NCBI GenBank assembly: GCA_020631735.1
Contig: CM036160.1
Span: 3,518,407-3,582,406, forward strand
Direction of reading: 5' to 3'
Origin: Saccharum officinarum
Lineage: Eukaryota > Streptophyta > Magnoliopsida > Poales > Poaceae
DNA length: 64,000 bases
A model generated the notes under the pieces. It saw only the letters and a program-made list of their open reading frames with translations. It ran no database searches and was not told the origin of the DNA. Each line of letters starts with the position of its first letter. Position 1 is the stretch's first letter. Shown in pieces: positions 10,298 through 21,960 of this stretch. A program made the translations under genes and the position numbers.

Positions 10298-12134
10298 ATG
10301 TCCCACGGGGATAGCCCCCCTCCCATCTTTGAGGGAGATGATTTTCCTTATTGGAAAATTCGCATGGTGGCATACCTAGAGGCTTTAGATGTTGGAGTTC
10401 TTAGAGCCACCTCACAAGGCTTCCCAAAACCTAAGGATCCCACCAACTTTCAAGGTGATGAGGTTAACTACGAGAAGTGGAATGCAAAGGCTAGAAACAC
10501 CCTCTTTAGAGGCTTTGCAAGGATGTCTTTAACCATGTGCGAAACCACAAAGACGCCCATTCACTATGGTCGGACATTTGTGCACTCCATGAGAGAACCA
10601 AGAGTGAGCGTGAGGAACGCTATCACCTTGTGATGAAAAAGCTTCATTCATTTGAGATGCTTCCTAGTGAAAGTGCTAATGAAATATATTCACGCTTGAA
10701 TGTTCTTGTAGAGGAGGTCAATGGACTTGGACTCACACAAATACAACTCCGATGCTGTGAGAAAGATCTTCAGTGTCCTCCCCATTGACAAGTATGGGCA
10801 TATTGTGATGGTGCTTCATTAAGGTGATCTTTCCACCGCTACATCAACTCAAATATTAGGGAAGATCAATGTACATGAGATGTATATGCACATCACTCCA
10901 CAAGATGGCTCTTCTTCCACCAAGAAGAAAGATTTGGCATTCAAGGCTAGCCAAGAGAAGAGGGGCAAAACAAAAGTTGATCATGATAGCTCAAGTGATG
11001 ATGAGATTGATGATGCAAGTCTTGCTCTTATGGTGAGAAGAACCCCCAAGATGCTCAAGAAGCTAAACAAGAATGATGTCAAGTTTGATGGCAAGAAGAA
11101 GAAATTCTTCACTAGTAGTAGAAGGAAGCCCATCTCTAAAATGGATTACTACAATTGTGGAGAACTTGGTCATCTAGCTCATCAATGCCCCAAACCCATG
11201 AAAGACAAGTACAATAAGAAGTACAAGGGCAAGAAAGATGACTCAAGTGATGATGATGGAAAGAAGAAGGAATTTCACAAGAAGAAGAAGAATGGCAAGG
11301 CATACATTGTTGGTGATTGGCTCACGGACATTGAATCATCAAGTGGCTCATCTGATGATGAAAGTGAGAATGAGAAAGAGAAGGTGGCCGCTCTTGTGAT
11401 TGGCTCTTCACTATCTTCACCGACACCGCCACCATCATCCTCTACACACCTACGCCTTATGACCAAGGATGAACAAAAGGTACAAAATGATGATGATAGT
11501 AGTGATGATAATGTTAGTAAAGATGAGAGTGGTAGTGATAGTGATGAAGAATTTGAATCACCTTCTTATGATGATCTTGTCAAGTTGCTAAACCAATACA
11601 CTAAAATCATTAGAAAGACAAGAGCTAAAAATGAAAAGCTAGAACTTGAGAAGGACTCACTCTTAGCAAAGTATGACATAGCCAAAAAAGCTAGTGTTGA
11701 GCTTAGAGAAGAAAATAAAATTATGTCATCCAAACTCAAGGAGCTCAAAACCTCTAAAAAGGAGCTTAGAGAAAAACATGATAAACTTGAGGGGATACAT
11801 AATGAGCTCACCACTAGTTATAATTTGCTAAAAGAAGAGTACACCAATCTCAAGATTAATCATGACAATCTTGTTCTTTCTCATGAGTTATTGTCCAATG
11901 AGCCGCATGATGCTACTAACAATATTGTTAAGATTGATATAGCTACATCATGTGATGACTTGATTGTTAAGAGCATTGAGCAAGGTTCCAGTAGCAAAGG
12001 CAAGAAGGTGGTTGAGTCCATCAACTATGATGATTATGTCAAGCTCAAGAATGAGAATGAAAAGCTCAAGAATGATCTTGAAAAGCTATCAACCACCAAC
12101 ACAATTGTGATAGAGAATCATGACAATGGTCATG
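10298..12134 (+). pseudogene. gag: SIRE-A gag, 5' part (capsid; DUF4219/UBN2, coiled coil)
   Basis: Encodes the nucleocapsid polyprotein that packages element RNA. The start ATG at 10298 follows the primer site by about 40 bases. The first frame begins MSHGDSPPPIFEGDDFPYWK (DUF4219-like) and ends early at 10633. The next frame, from about 10537, carries UBN2-like sequence (LHERTKSEREERYHLVMKKL) to 10788. A third frame (10880 on) has a lysine/aspartate/serine-rich region, a zinc knuckle (11150-11188), and a long charged coiled coil. In the knuckle the first Cys of CX2CX4HX4C is Tyr (YYNCGELGHLAHQC), so zinc binding is probably lost. Reading stops at the target duplication ATATG (12135-12139), where a 4.3 kb element was inserted. 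Gag resumes at 16439. Confidence 0.85.
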
Positions 12135-12857
12135 ATATGTGTAACAACCCAAAAATCCACACACCAAAAATCACAACTACAAAATTTTTGTTTTAGCCCT
12201 ATGTGATGGTGAGTGACACATGTAGAAGCCCAACCCTAGTTTTGGATTGGATGTGACCCAACTAGGATAAAATCATAAGCATAGTTTGGTTTTATGCCAC
12301 ATGTGTAATTAAATTCCTAAATAAATAAATCATGCATGCATCCTTAAACCCACTTGTGATTTGGATTCTTTTGCCTTATGTGATGTTTAACTAACTTACT
12401 TAATATTTATGATAAACCCTAACCAAATTGGCAACAAATAAAAGAGAAAGGAAAGAAGAGGGAGCAGCGGCAGTCCAGGCCTGCTCGGCCTTGCGAACCA
12501 GCCCGCCTGCCCTTCCACGCACACATCACCCTACTGCCCCCGCGCGCACAAGCCGCTGATGAGCCAGACTCGCCCGTCAGCCGTCACGCACTGCACGCCG
12601 CCGCATCAGGACAAGCTAACAAATGGGCCCCCTCTGACAGCCGCACAGCAACAGGGTCTTCTTCCTCCCCATGCCAACCTCTCCCACGTGACCAGGAGTC
12701 GACCAGCGTGGCAGACGCGGGCCCAGGGTCATGCAAAATCGCATGACCTTGTTCCCCCTTGCGCCGCGCATACGCTACCGCACGCGAGCCGTCGGATGCG
12801 CCGCACGGATCACCACCGCTCGATTGTCATCCGCCATTGGAGCCCTTGGAGCTCAGC

Positions 12858-12865
12858 TATAAAAG
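12858..12865 (+). promoter_or_regulatory. TATA box of the inserted LTR
   Basis: CAGCTATAAAAGACAACG gives a strong TATAAAAG at about 720 bases into the element, followed by a GC-rich transcribed-leader-like stretch. This fits a U3/R boundary near 12890. Confidence 0.5.
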
Positions 12866-14244
12866 ACAACGTCCGTGAGCCCTAACCCTCCGCCCGTTCG
12901 ACCGCCGCCGCTGGTGGCACAGCACCACACAGCGTCAAGCCGAGAGAGAGGAAGGAGGGAGAAGCAAGGAGGAGAAGGAAGCCGCTGCGGGGAGGACCTC
13001 GCCGGAGCCAGGAGCGCTGCCCCGATCAGCTACAATGACATAGCTGCTTGGCACGGCACTGCATCGCCTCATCACAGCCTCGCCTCGCCACCGCACCGCC
13101 ATCCTACCGCCATGAACCCTACGGTGAGCCATCTTGCTGAGACCACCTCCCTAGCCAAATGGAACGTGCACCGCCATGATCGAAACCTTGCTGAAGCTTC
13201 GAGCTCCGGCCTAGCCCAACTGGTTAGATAGGAAGACCGCCATGGCCACGCTTGCTGAGACCCTAGATGCACCGTGCGCGCTGCCATCAGCCAAAAGGAG
13301 GACCCAGCCATGACGTTGTACATCAGAGCACGAGCGCGCATGCACAGGCACGCTCACCATGGCTGAGAGCACAACCATGGTGAGACCACTGCATCTTCTA
13401 CATTGTGGTAAAGGCGATGTTGACACCTCGACTGGATCCGCCATGACGAGAGACACACTGCGCTCACCTTAGCCGAGGAAGAAGCCCACCGGAGTCTTGC
13501 GTTGTCGCACCGCACCTCATCGGAGCACCACGGCCTCCGCTTTGACCCCACCATCGTGGCCAGAGCCACTGGGAGAACCAGGAGCTCCTTCAACATGCCC
13601 ACCATGGCCGTAGAAGCACCGTGGAGCTCACACGCTCCTCCAACTGGGCTCTCGCTACCACTACAGCCCTGTCCATGCACGCCGACGAACCCACGCCACC
13701 GTTCACCATGGCCGGAACCCTAGGCAGCCCTAGCCATCGCCCCGACCCCACTATCGCAGTCGCCATGGCATGGGGAAGCTATTTTCTACCCTAATCGGAC
13801 GCTAGCACCGCCGCGGGGGCTTGTCGGTGACCTCACCGTCGGCGGGAGCCCCGTTGGGGAAGAGATGGGGATTTTCCCCCTCGCCGACCATGATCTCGCC
13901 GACCATGATCTCACTGACCACGATCACGCCGACCATGATCACTCTGACCATGACCTCACTGACCATGTCCTAAGCAGCTCCACCGAGCTCTGACCACGAC
14001 CGCGTCGTGCACGTGAACCAAACCCTAGGAAGGAGTACGTGGACTAAGTCCCTCATAGACCGGCTCGGCGGTCTATGGACCAACACAGGCGGGTTCACCA
14101 TGAACCGCGCCTCACCTGCGCCCGTGGATCATGGCCCATTAGTGGCCCAGTATGACGACGTGGCCGCACTAGCGCGCGCCACGTGGCGGGCCAAAGCCCA
14201 GCCCGTATCTAGGCCAAACCAACCCAGTCGAGGCCCGGCCTGTA

Positions 14245-14481
14245 TTGACCATTGACCGGTCAACATTGACTTTGACCGAACCCACATGTCAGTGACTATG
14301 ACCCATTGACCGTTGACTCGCCCATTGACTTGACGTTGACTTTGACCAGACCCACAAGTCAGTGACCCAAGAGCCTCTGGTCCCACCTGTCGGAAACGAT
14401 GACATTGATGACGTCATGCTGACGTCAAGATGACCCCACCTGTCAGCTCGGAATCGAGATGATGACGTCATGCTGACGTCA
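14245..14481 (+). promoter_or_regulatory. cluster of TTGAC (W-box core) and TGACGTCA motifs
   Basis: Ten TTGAC cores start at 14245, 14252, 14266, 14272, 14306, 14313, 14325, 14330, 14336 and 14342. Four TGACGTCA palindromes lie at 14409, 14420, 14463 and 14474. TTGAC is the WRKY core and TGACG(TCA) the TGA-type bZIP site. Binding is inferred only from the motifs. The cluster lies about 1.4 kb downstream of the predicted TATA, so it would have to act as an internal or downstream enhancer. Confidence 0.5.
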
Positions 14482-16438
14482 CGCTGGCGTCAGCATGCCA
14501 CGTGGACCAGTCATAGCGTGACACATGTCAGCCCAGGATTAATTCAGCCTTTTCCATTTTTAGAGATGATTTAAACTTCGGAAATTCATAATTAATTCAT
14601 ACGACCTTAGAAAAATATGAAACCAGGACCAAAATTCATCTAAAATCGAACTTTACGCAATGAACCCATGTTTGAGTGCATTTGGCTCTTTTGAATTTTT
14701 ATTGCTTCTTTGTGCTATTCTATAGACATCGCTAACGCGACTATAATTTAATCGTATGCAGACTCGGAGGAGAACCAGATGGACGAGGATCATGAGTACC
14801 ATGAGGAGTATGGAGACGACTACACTGAAGGTGCCACATCCCACCCAATCTCATAGCACCTATTATGCATGGCTAATATAGGACTGCTATTGCTTTACTT
14901 TACTGTTATAATCATACTATGAAAGGACTTGCATGGTAGTATGCTTACTTGATGGCCTTTACCTTGATGCAAGCTTACCCCTGCATACCCTGCTATTAGG
15001 CTAGACACACGCTTACTGCTATATTTTCATTGCTTATACTTCTACTATGCTTATACTACATTAAATGCATGGTGGAAGCTCGTGTTATCTGGACTATGGG
15101 GAGAGTGCTGCGTGTGTGACTTGGGTGTGTGGAGGGTGAGGGTTGTGTCGACCAAGTTGGGGTATACGACGAGCCTAGGGCAAGTCTTGCTATGGGGTGC
15201 TACCTGGGCACCCCTAGAAATGGATACATGTGGTGGGTAAATGGTATATGAGGTGGTCCTAGGTGTGAACCTGTGATGGGAGGAGCTCGGGATGGAGGTG
15301 CTGTGGTGGCACGATAAATGGAAACCCTGATGGAGACATTCTGGCTTGGTCATCCCTAAGGACTTACTAGTACTCAGATTCACCGGGAAGCCTTACGTAC
15401 CACTCGCCCTATATGGTGCGGGATGGCCGGACTACTTGGTAGGATATTGCCACTACTGCTAGGTTGATAGCGGATAGTGTAAGGAGGTACGGGGCATGGA
15501 GGATTCCCCCACACCCTTCCGAGACTTCATGGAGACCTTGTGGACCTGGCTCATGACTCACAGTTTCAGCCACCCCAGACTAAACTTGGGGTGTACCAGG
15601 GCTGAATGGTAGAGTGGCATTATCCTAGGCTAGCAAGCGGCAGGAATCAGCCTAGTTGATGATGGTCACCGAAGAAGGCAGATCTTGTGGTTATGTAAAA
15701 CCTCTGCAGAGTGTATGGTTGATCGATCGATACATGTGCCGACTTGTCGGCTATGGACCTTTCCTGGGTTTCGCTTAAACTAGATATCAAGATGAGTCCT
15801 TCTCTTCTTCCCCCGTGAGAGAGTGTCAGTCATAGCCAGGGGCTACGAGCCTTGAGACAGTGCCGAGAGGGAGTTGGCCTGTCGACTGAGCGATGGTATG
15901 GTGATGATATGGAGATGGTGGTATATCGATCCCAGGATTGAAACCTGGCTCTGGACGTAAATGGGGTGGAATGGGTGTGGGAATCATGTTAAAACTTGAC
16001 CAACTATTATTATACACTTATATGCTATTACATAGGAAACCCTAGCCTTATAGGTTCCTTTTGATTATATCCAACTTGCATCCAATTTCCACAAAGTAAT
16101 GCTCATAGGGTGGGAGTGGTCAGTACAAATCGTATTAATAAATTTTGGCACACAGGTTCTGCTGAGGAGTATAGCTCTAAAGAGTTTGACGGTTGAGGGG
16201 TTTGTTCCTACGCTCAAGTTTGGCGATCTTATCTTCAAGCTGTTCTGAATGAATGCTACTTTTGATTCTGCTAATGCGGCGATGTAATAATTTATGTAAT
16301 TCCACACTATTTGTACTCTGATATTACGTTGTATGGATGTGATTTTCGACTGAAATTTGGGTAATATGATCTACAATGGTCTTATTGCACTTCGACTCTG
16401 TGGATTTCCCTTCGCGAAAATCAGGTCGTTTCAATATG

Positions 16439-16759
16439 GCTCTTAAGAATGAGATGCTTAGAGAAGAGAACAAGGGACTCAAGATGGAGAAGAATCATGA
16501 TGAACTTAGACAAGAAAACGAGAAACTCAAGTTGGAGAAAGAGCATCTCAAGACCGGTTTGAGCAAGTTCACAAGAGGCCAATATCTCCAAAGTGAGCTA
16601 CTTATGAACACAGTGATGAAGATGGATAGAAGTGGTATTGGGTTCTTGGCAAATCAAGAGAAGAAAGCTCAAGCTCAACATCAATAACAATACAAGTCAA
16701 AGCCTAAGCTAAAGAGATGCTTTGAGTGTGGACAAGAAGGTCACTTTGCTCATGAGTGT
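16439..16759 (+). pseudogene. gag: SIRE-A gag, 3' part with second zinc knuckle
   Basis: Gag resumes immediately after the second ATATG with a charged coiled coil (ALKNEMLREENKGLKMEK and so on). The frame stops at 16687, and in the continuing frame a complete zinc knuckle CX2CX4HX4C (CFECGQEGHFAHEC, 16718-16759) follows. Unlike the first knuckle of this gag, all four zinc ligands are present. A short linker leads to the protease at about 16988. Confidence 0.8.
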
Positions 16760-16987
16760 CAAACTCCACCACCACAACCCTTGCCCAAGCATGTAGACCC
16801 TTTGCCTTCAATGCTTACTACATACTTAGAAATAATTCTAGTGGAAAGATGAAAGTCATGTTCTTAGGTCCACCCAACAAGAATAGGCCTAAGCAAATTT
16901 GGGTTGCTAAGTGACTACTTGAGAAAGTCAAGGGCCCTCATCAAGTTTGGGTCCCTAAACAACAAGCTTTATCTCTTGTGTGTGTAG

Positions 16988-18774
16988 GTGAACTACAAGA
17001 CCGGTGGAAGTCATTGGGTTATTGATGGTGATTGCACTCAACATATGACCGGTGATCCTCATATGTTCACCTCACTAGATGAAGAAGTAGATGGTCAAGA
17101 AAGGATTACATTTGGTGACAATTCAAAGGGCAAAGTACAAGGATTGGGCAAAGTTGCAATATCAAATGATCACTCAATATCAAATGTGCTATATGTTACT
17201 TCATTGACCTTCAACTTACTATCCATTGGTCAATTGTGTGATCTTGGCTTTCAATGTTTGTTCACCGAGAAGGAAGTGGATGTGTCAAAGAAAGATGATG
17301 ATCAAGTTATATTCAAGGGCTTTAGATACAACAGCCTATATCTTGTGGATTTCACCTTCGAAGGTGTAAACTTGAAGACATGCCTATTCACCAAAACATC
17401 ACTTGGGTGGCTTTGCCATAGAAGACTTGCACATGTTGGGATGAGCTCACTCAAGAAGCTAATGAAGAATGAATTGGTGAGAGGTTTGAAGGATGTGAAA
17501 TTTGAGGACAAGCTTTATAGTGCATGTCAAGCCAGCAAGCAAGTTGCAAACACTCATCCAACCAAAGCTTACATGTCAACAACAAGAGTGTTAGGGCTTC
17601 TCTATATGGATCTATTTGGACCAACAAGTTACAAGAGTTTGGGAGGCAACCTCTATTGTCTTGTGATAGTTGATGACTGCTCTAGATATACTTGGGTGTT
17701 CTTCCTTTATGACAAGAACGAAGTGGCCGCATGTTTCAAGAAGTTTGCCAAGAGAGCACAAAATGAATTTGAAGTGAAGCTCAAGAAGATAAGAAGTGAC
17801 AATAGAAAAGAATTTGACAACACAAACATTGAAGCATATTGTGATGAAGTTGGGATCAAGCATGAAGTCTCTGCAACCTACACTCCTCAACAAAATGGTG
17901 TCGTAGAGAAAAGAACCGGACACTAATCACCCTTGCAAGAACAATGCTTGATGAGTACAATACACCCAAAGATCTATGGGTGGAAGCTATCAACACCGCA
18001 TGCTATGCATCCAACCATCTATTTCTTCAAAAGTTTCTTGGCAAGACCCTTTATGAGTTGCTCAATGGGAAGAAGCTGGACGTCTCATTCTTCTGGGTGT
18101 TTGGTTGCAAATGCTACATCTACAAGAAGTGGTAACACCTAGGGAAGTTTTAAAGACGTTGTGATATTGGTTTTCTTGTTGGTTACTCATCAAAGTCCAA
18201 AGCATATCGAGTATTTAATCATGCCACTGACTTGGTTGAAGAAACATATGATGTGGAATTTGATGAATCTAATGGCTCCCAAGGAGCACATGAGAATCTT
18301 GATGATGTAGGTGATGAACCATTGAGGAAGACCATGAAGAATATTCTAGTTGGAGACATCAAGCCCAAAGATGATGTACAAGTGATTGATCCACCCTCTT
18401 CATCAAATGTGCCACAAAATGATGATAAAGATGGGAGAGTTGAAAATGAAGATACTGATGTCTCCCATGACCAAATGGTGGCACAAGCTCAAGATGTTGA
18501 TGCTCCACAACCTTTCCCTCAAGTGGTTGATAGAAGAAATTCACCCCTACTACAAGCACATCCGCAAGATCTCATCATAGGGAGTCCTTCAAAGGGTGTA
18601 ATGACTCGCTCTCAAAATCTTGCTTCATTTATTGAACATCACTCATTTGTCTCTTGCATTGAGCCTAAGAATGTAGAAGAAGCTCTTCAAGATCTAGATT
18701 GGATAAATGCCATGCATGAAGAGTTGAACAACTTTACCCGTAATGAAGTTTGGACACTTAAAGAGCGACCATAA
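16988..18774 (+). pseudogene. pol: SIRE-A protease, GAG-pre-integrase and integrase (broken)
   Basis: Domains in Ty1/copia order. Protease: WVIDGDCTQHMTG, where the family has DSG; here it is DGD, so the active site is altered. Zinc-binding GAG-pre-integrase: CHRRLAHVGMSSLKKL. Integrase core: first Asp in MDLFGP, second in RSDNRKEF (the usual Gly after Asn is Arg), Glu in QQNGVVEKR. A one-base shift just after that Glu closes the frame at 17926, and the core continues in another frame at 17944-18135, with a stop after KKW. A later frame (18232-18774) carries the integrase C-terminal linker and the start of RT (MHEELNNFTRNEVWTL). Confidence 0.88.
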
Positions 18775-20170
18775 GATGCAAGAGTCATTGAAACCAAATG
18801 GGTGTTCCACGACAAGAAAGATGATCAAGGCATCATTGTGAGGAACATGGCAAGACTAGTTGCAAAGGGGTTCTCTCAAGTTGAAGGGTTGGACTTTGGA
18901 GAGACCTTTGCACCGATTGCAAGACTTGAAGCCATTCGTATCCTTCTTGCGTATGCATCTCATCATAAAATAAAATTATATCAAATGGATGTTAAAAGTG
19001 TATTTTTAAATGGCTTCATAAATGAACTAGTCTATGTTGATCAACCTCCTGGGTTCGAAGACCTTAGATATCCTAATCATGTTTATAGGTTATCCAAGGC
19101 GCTATATGGGCTAAAGTAAGCCCCAAGAGCTTGGTATGAGCGCCTTTAGGACTTCCTCATTGAGAAGGGCTTCACCATTGGGAAGGTCGACACCACACTA
19201 TTCACCAAGAAGCTTGATGGAGAGATCTTCATTTGTCAAGTATATGTTGATGATATCATATTTGGCTCATCAAATGAAGATTATTGCAAAGAGTTTGGTG
19301 AATTGATGTCAAAGGAGTTAGAGATGTTATGATTGGAAAGCTTACATTCTTTCTTGGTTTCCAAGTCAAGCAAATGAGAGAAGGGATTTTCATCTCTCAA
19401 GAAAAGTATACCAAGGACCTTCTTAAGATATTTAAAATGGATGAATGTAAGCCAATCTAGACACCAATGTCATCTAATGGACATCTCGACCTAGATGAGG
19501 GAGGTAAATTGGTTGATCAAACTCTCTACCGTTCTATGATTGGTAGCTTGTTATATTTGACCGCATCTAGGCCAGACATCATGTTTAGTGTGTGTATGTG
19601 TGCTAGATTTTAAGCTAATCCTAAGGAGGCACACATGGTTGCCGTTAAAAGAATCCTTAGGTACCTTCAGCACACACCAAGCATTGGTCTTTGGTATCCC
19701 AAAGGAGCTAGATTCCAACTAGTTGGCTATTCTGATTTGGATTATCCTGGTTGCAAAATTAATAGAAAAAGCACATCCAAATGGTGCCTTTTGCTTGGTA
19801 GATCACTAGTGTCTTGGACCTCTAAGAAGCAAAATAGTGTGACCTTGTAGGTGCTTGTTGTGCACAAATTCTTTATATGAAGCAAACTCTTCTAGACTAT
19901 GGTGTAGTTCTGGAAAAAGTACCTCCTTTATGTGCCAATGAGAGCGCGATAAAACTTGCTAATAACCCGGTTCAACACTCTTGCACCAAGCACATAGATA
20001 TCCGTCACCACTTTCTTAGAGATCATGTTGCTAAAAATGATATAATCACTAGAAGGTGTAAGGACCGAGGATCAATTGGCGGATATCTTCACAAAACCGC
20101 TAGATGAGGCTATGTTTTGTCGGTTGAGGAATGAGCTCAATGTGCTTGACCTTAGTAACTTCACTAAAAA
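18775..20170 (+). pseudogene. pol: SIRE-A reverse transcriptase and RNase H (broken)
   Basis: RT (RVT_2) is clear: [21 protein letters not shown], then [11 protein letters not shown], and the catalytic YVDD intact at 19243-19254. The frame is cut by TAA at 19117-19119 and several TAG codons where Gln is expected, plus small shifts near 19330. RNase H follows (RILRYLQHTPSIGLWYP, then GYSDLDYPGC; C-terminal HIDIRHHFLRDHV). The end is near 20170. Nonsense codons outnumber indels. The product would have been the RT/RNase H of the gag-pol polyprotein; it is not functional now. Confidence 0.88.
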
Positions 20171-21960
20171 ATGAGCTTCTATTGTCCCTTACATTGCATT
20201 GTAATATAAAAACATGTTTAATTTCTAGTTATGCAGTTAGGTCTTGTCTAACATGGTTAAGATAACCGCCGAAAAGCATGTAAAGAAGCTTAACCTTGGA
20301 TCAAATTTGATAAGCAACTAGATTTACTTTCAAGTATTGCATTGCATATGCATATGTGTTGCTTTGTTGTTTTTTGTTATCTTTTGAGCATCCATTGTAT
20401 TCGTCCATAAATAGGGAGAGCATTTGAAGCTCCTATTGGTTAGAAACCCTTTTGTGTGGTCACATGTTGCTCTACGCCCCTTTTATTGCCTATTTTTCTA
20501 AAAAGAATTATAGCCGATGGCAAATTATTTTGAAAAAATGAGGGTTTAAGAGAGGTCTTTCATATCAGTCCCAATTGGTGTTTACTTTGGTTTTATCGAA
20601 GTTGGGACTTGATTGGGAGAAAGCGCAGTGGAGAAACGAGTAGAAATTGCAGCCAAAGGAGGATCGGACGCTGGACCGGACTCACCCTATGAGCATCCTA
20701 TCAGTACATCTAAGGGAGGTACAGTAGCTGAAAGATGACCGAACACTAAAACACTGTTCCACCAGCGTCCAGTGTGAAGCTGACACCGTGTCCGGTCAAC
20801 GTGTGTTGGATCAAAGGAAGGACCGAACTTAGCCATGCGTCCGGTCAGGTATCATCAGACGTGTTTGGTCATAGTTTGAGCTCTTATGGACCTCTCTATA
20901 CTCAACCAAAGTCTAGGTTGCTGCATCCGGTCATTTTCACCGGTATGTCCGGTCACTATTGTCAAAGTGGATTAGATCTAAATTTCTATATCTGATGCTA
21001 GGGGCCCACAACTTATTTCCCTTCCTCCTGCAGCTACTCTCTTCTTCACATCCTACCACCGCCGCTCCCACGACCTCATCAGCCGTGACTCGTGTCGCCC
21101 TTACTGTCACGCCCGTGTCGTGTCTCCACGCCCAGCAAGCGCCGCCGCACCGCCGCGCCACTGTGCCTCCTCATGCCCATGCGCTGTCAAGCTCCATCGT
21201 GAAGTCCTCGCATCACACCACCACTCCCACGCCGCGCCACCGCATCCACGCTGTGCCACCATGCCACCGCGCCTCCCTAGCCACCATGCTGCCTCGTGCC
21301 TTTACGCCAGGCTAGTGTCCTCATGCTGTCGTGCTGCAGTGCTGCCTCAGACCTTCGTGTCGTGGAACCCTAGCCGAGCCCCACCGTGAAACCCTAACTG
21401 CGTCACCAGAGGCCACTGAATCCTCCTCACCGTCGTCTTCCTTGATGCCGGTAACTACGATCACTTGGTGCTGCTCTTGGGTGGTTCTCTTGGCTAGCAT
21501 TGCTTTTCCTATGGTGAGCGTTCACCTTGCCTACCAGAAGTTCGATAAAATGTCTCTAAGCCATCTTATTGCCATTATGCTCATTCTCTTCTATCATTCA
21601 TTGCTGTAGTGTCATGCCGGGCCTCGTGACTTCTCTCCTCTATTGATCAGTCATCGATCCATTGTTGTCAGGTAGCAAGCCATCACTTTCTGATCACTTA
21701 CCTAATTGCTTGCTTCTAAGGACCATCGCACCTCTAGTATATGTTGTTGCTTATGTATACTTCCTATTCTATCTTGTGTAGCGAGTTTGGGCAGTGAGGT
21801 GTTTGATCTGTGGCAGCTGGCAGTGAACTCGGGGCTAAGCCCGCGAGTACAGAACATAGGCCAAGCCTCTTGAGTGACAGACGGTAGTGATTCTCTAAGT
21901 GAGGGGGAGTCAGTGATAGTTGTTCTTTATCAGTGGCAGTGGTTCTTTGCAGCTTCAGAG
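20171..21960 (+). other. SIRE-A long leader between pol and envelope-like region
   Basis: About 1.8 kb without a conserved frame. The stretch 20660-20955 again carries variants of the SIRE-A word (GACCGGAC, GTCCGGTC). The stretch 21040-21440 is C-rich and CACC/GCC repetitive, with short open frames that look fortuitous. SIRE elements commonly have such a spacer before the envelope-like frame. Confidence 0.6.

Larger units (their letters stand above)
12140..16433 (+). mobile_element. 4.3 kb solo LTR-like element inside SIRE-A gag, target duplication ATATG
   Basis: Starts TGTAACAACCC and ends GGTCGTTTCA. It is flanked by direct repeats ATATG (12135-12139 and 16434-16438), and the gag frame continues across the junction. 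No internal LTR, primer site or retroviral domain was found, so I read it as a solo LTR of a long-LTR gypsy element, possibly of the same broad group as 2776-7500. It has a TATA box at 12858-12865, a GC-rich leader rich in CGCC and GCCG (12880-14000), and a dense run of TTGAC and TGACGTCA motifs at 14245-14481. A short acidic open stretch (SEENQMDEDHEYHEEYGDDY) lies near 14765-14830; I cannot say whether it is ever translated. Confidence 0.75.
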
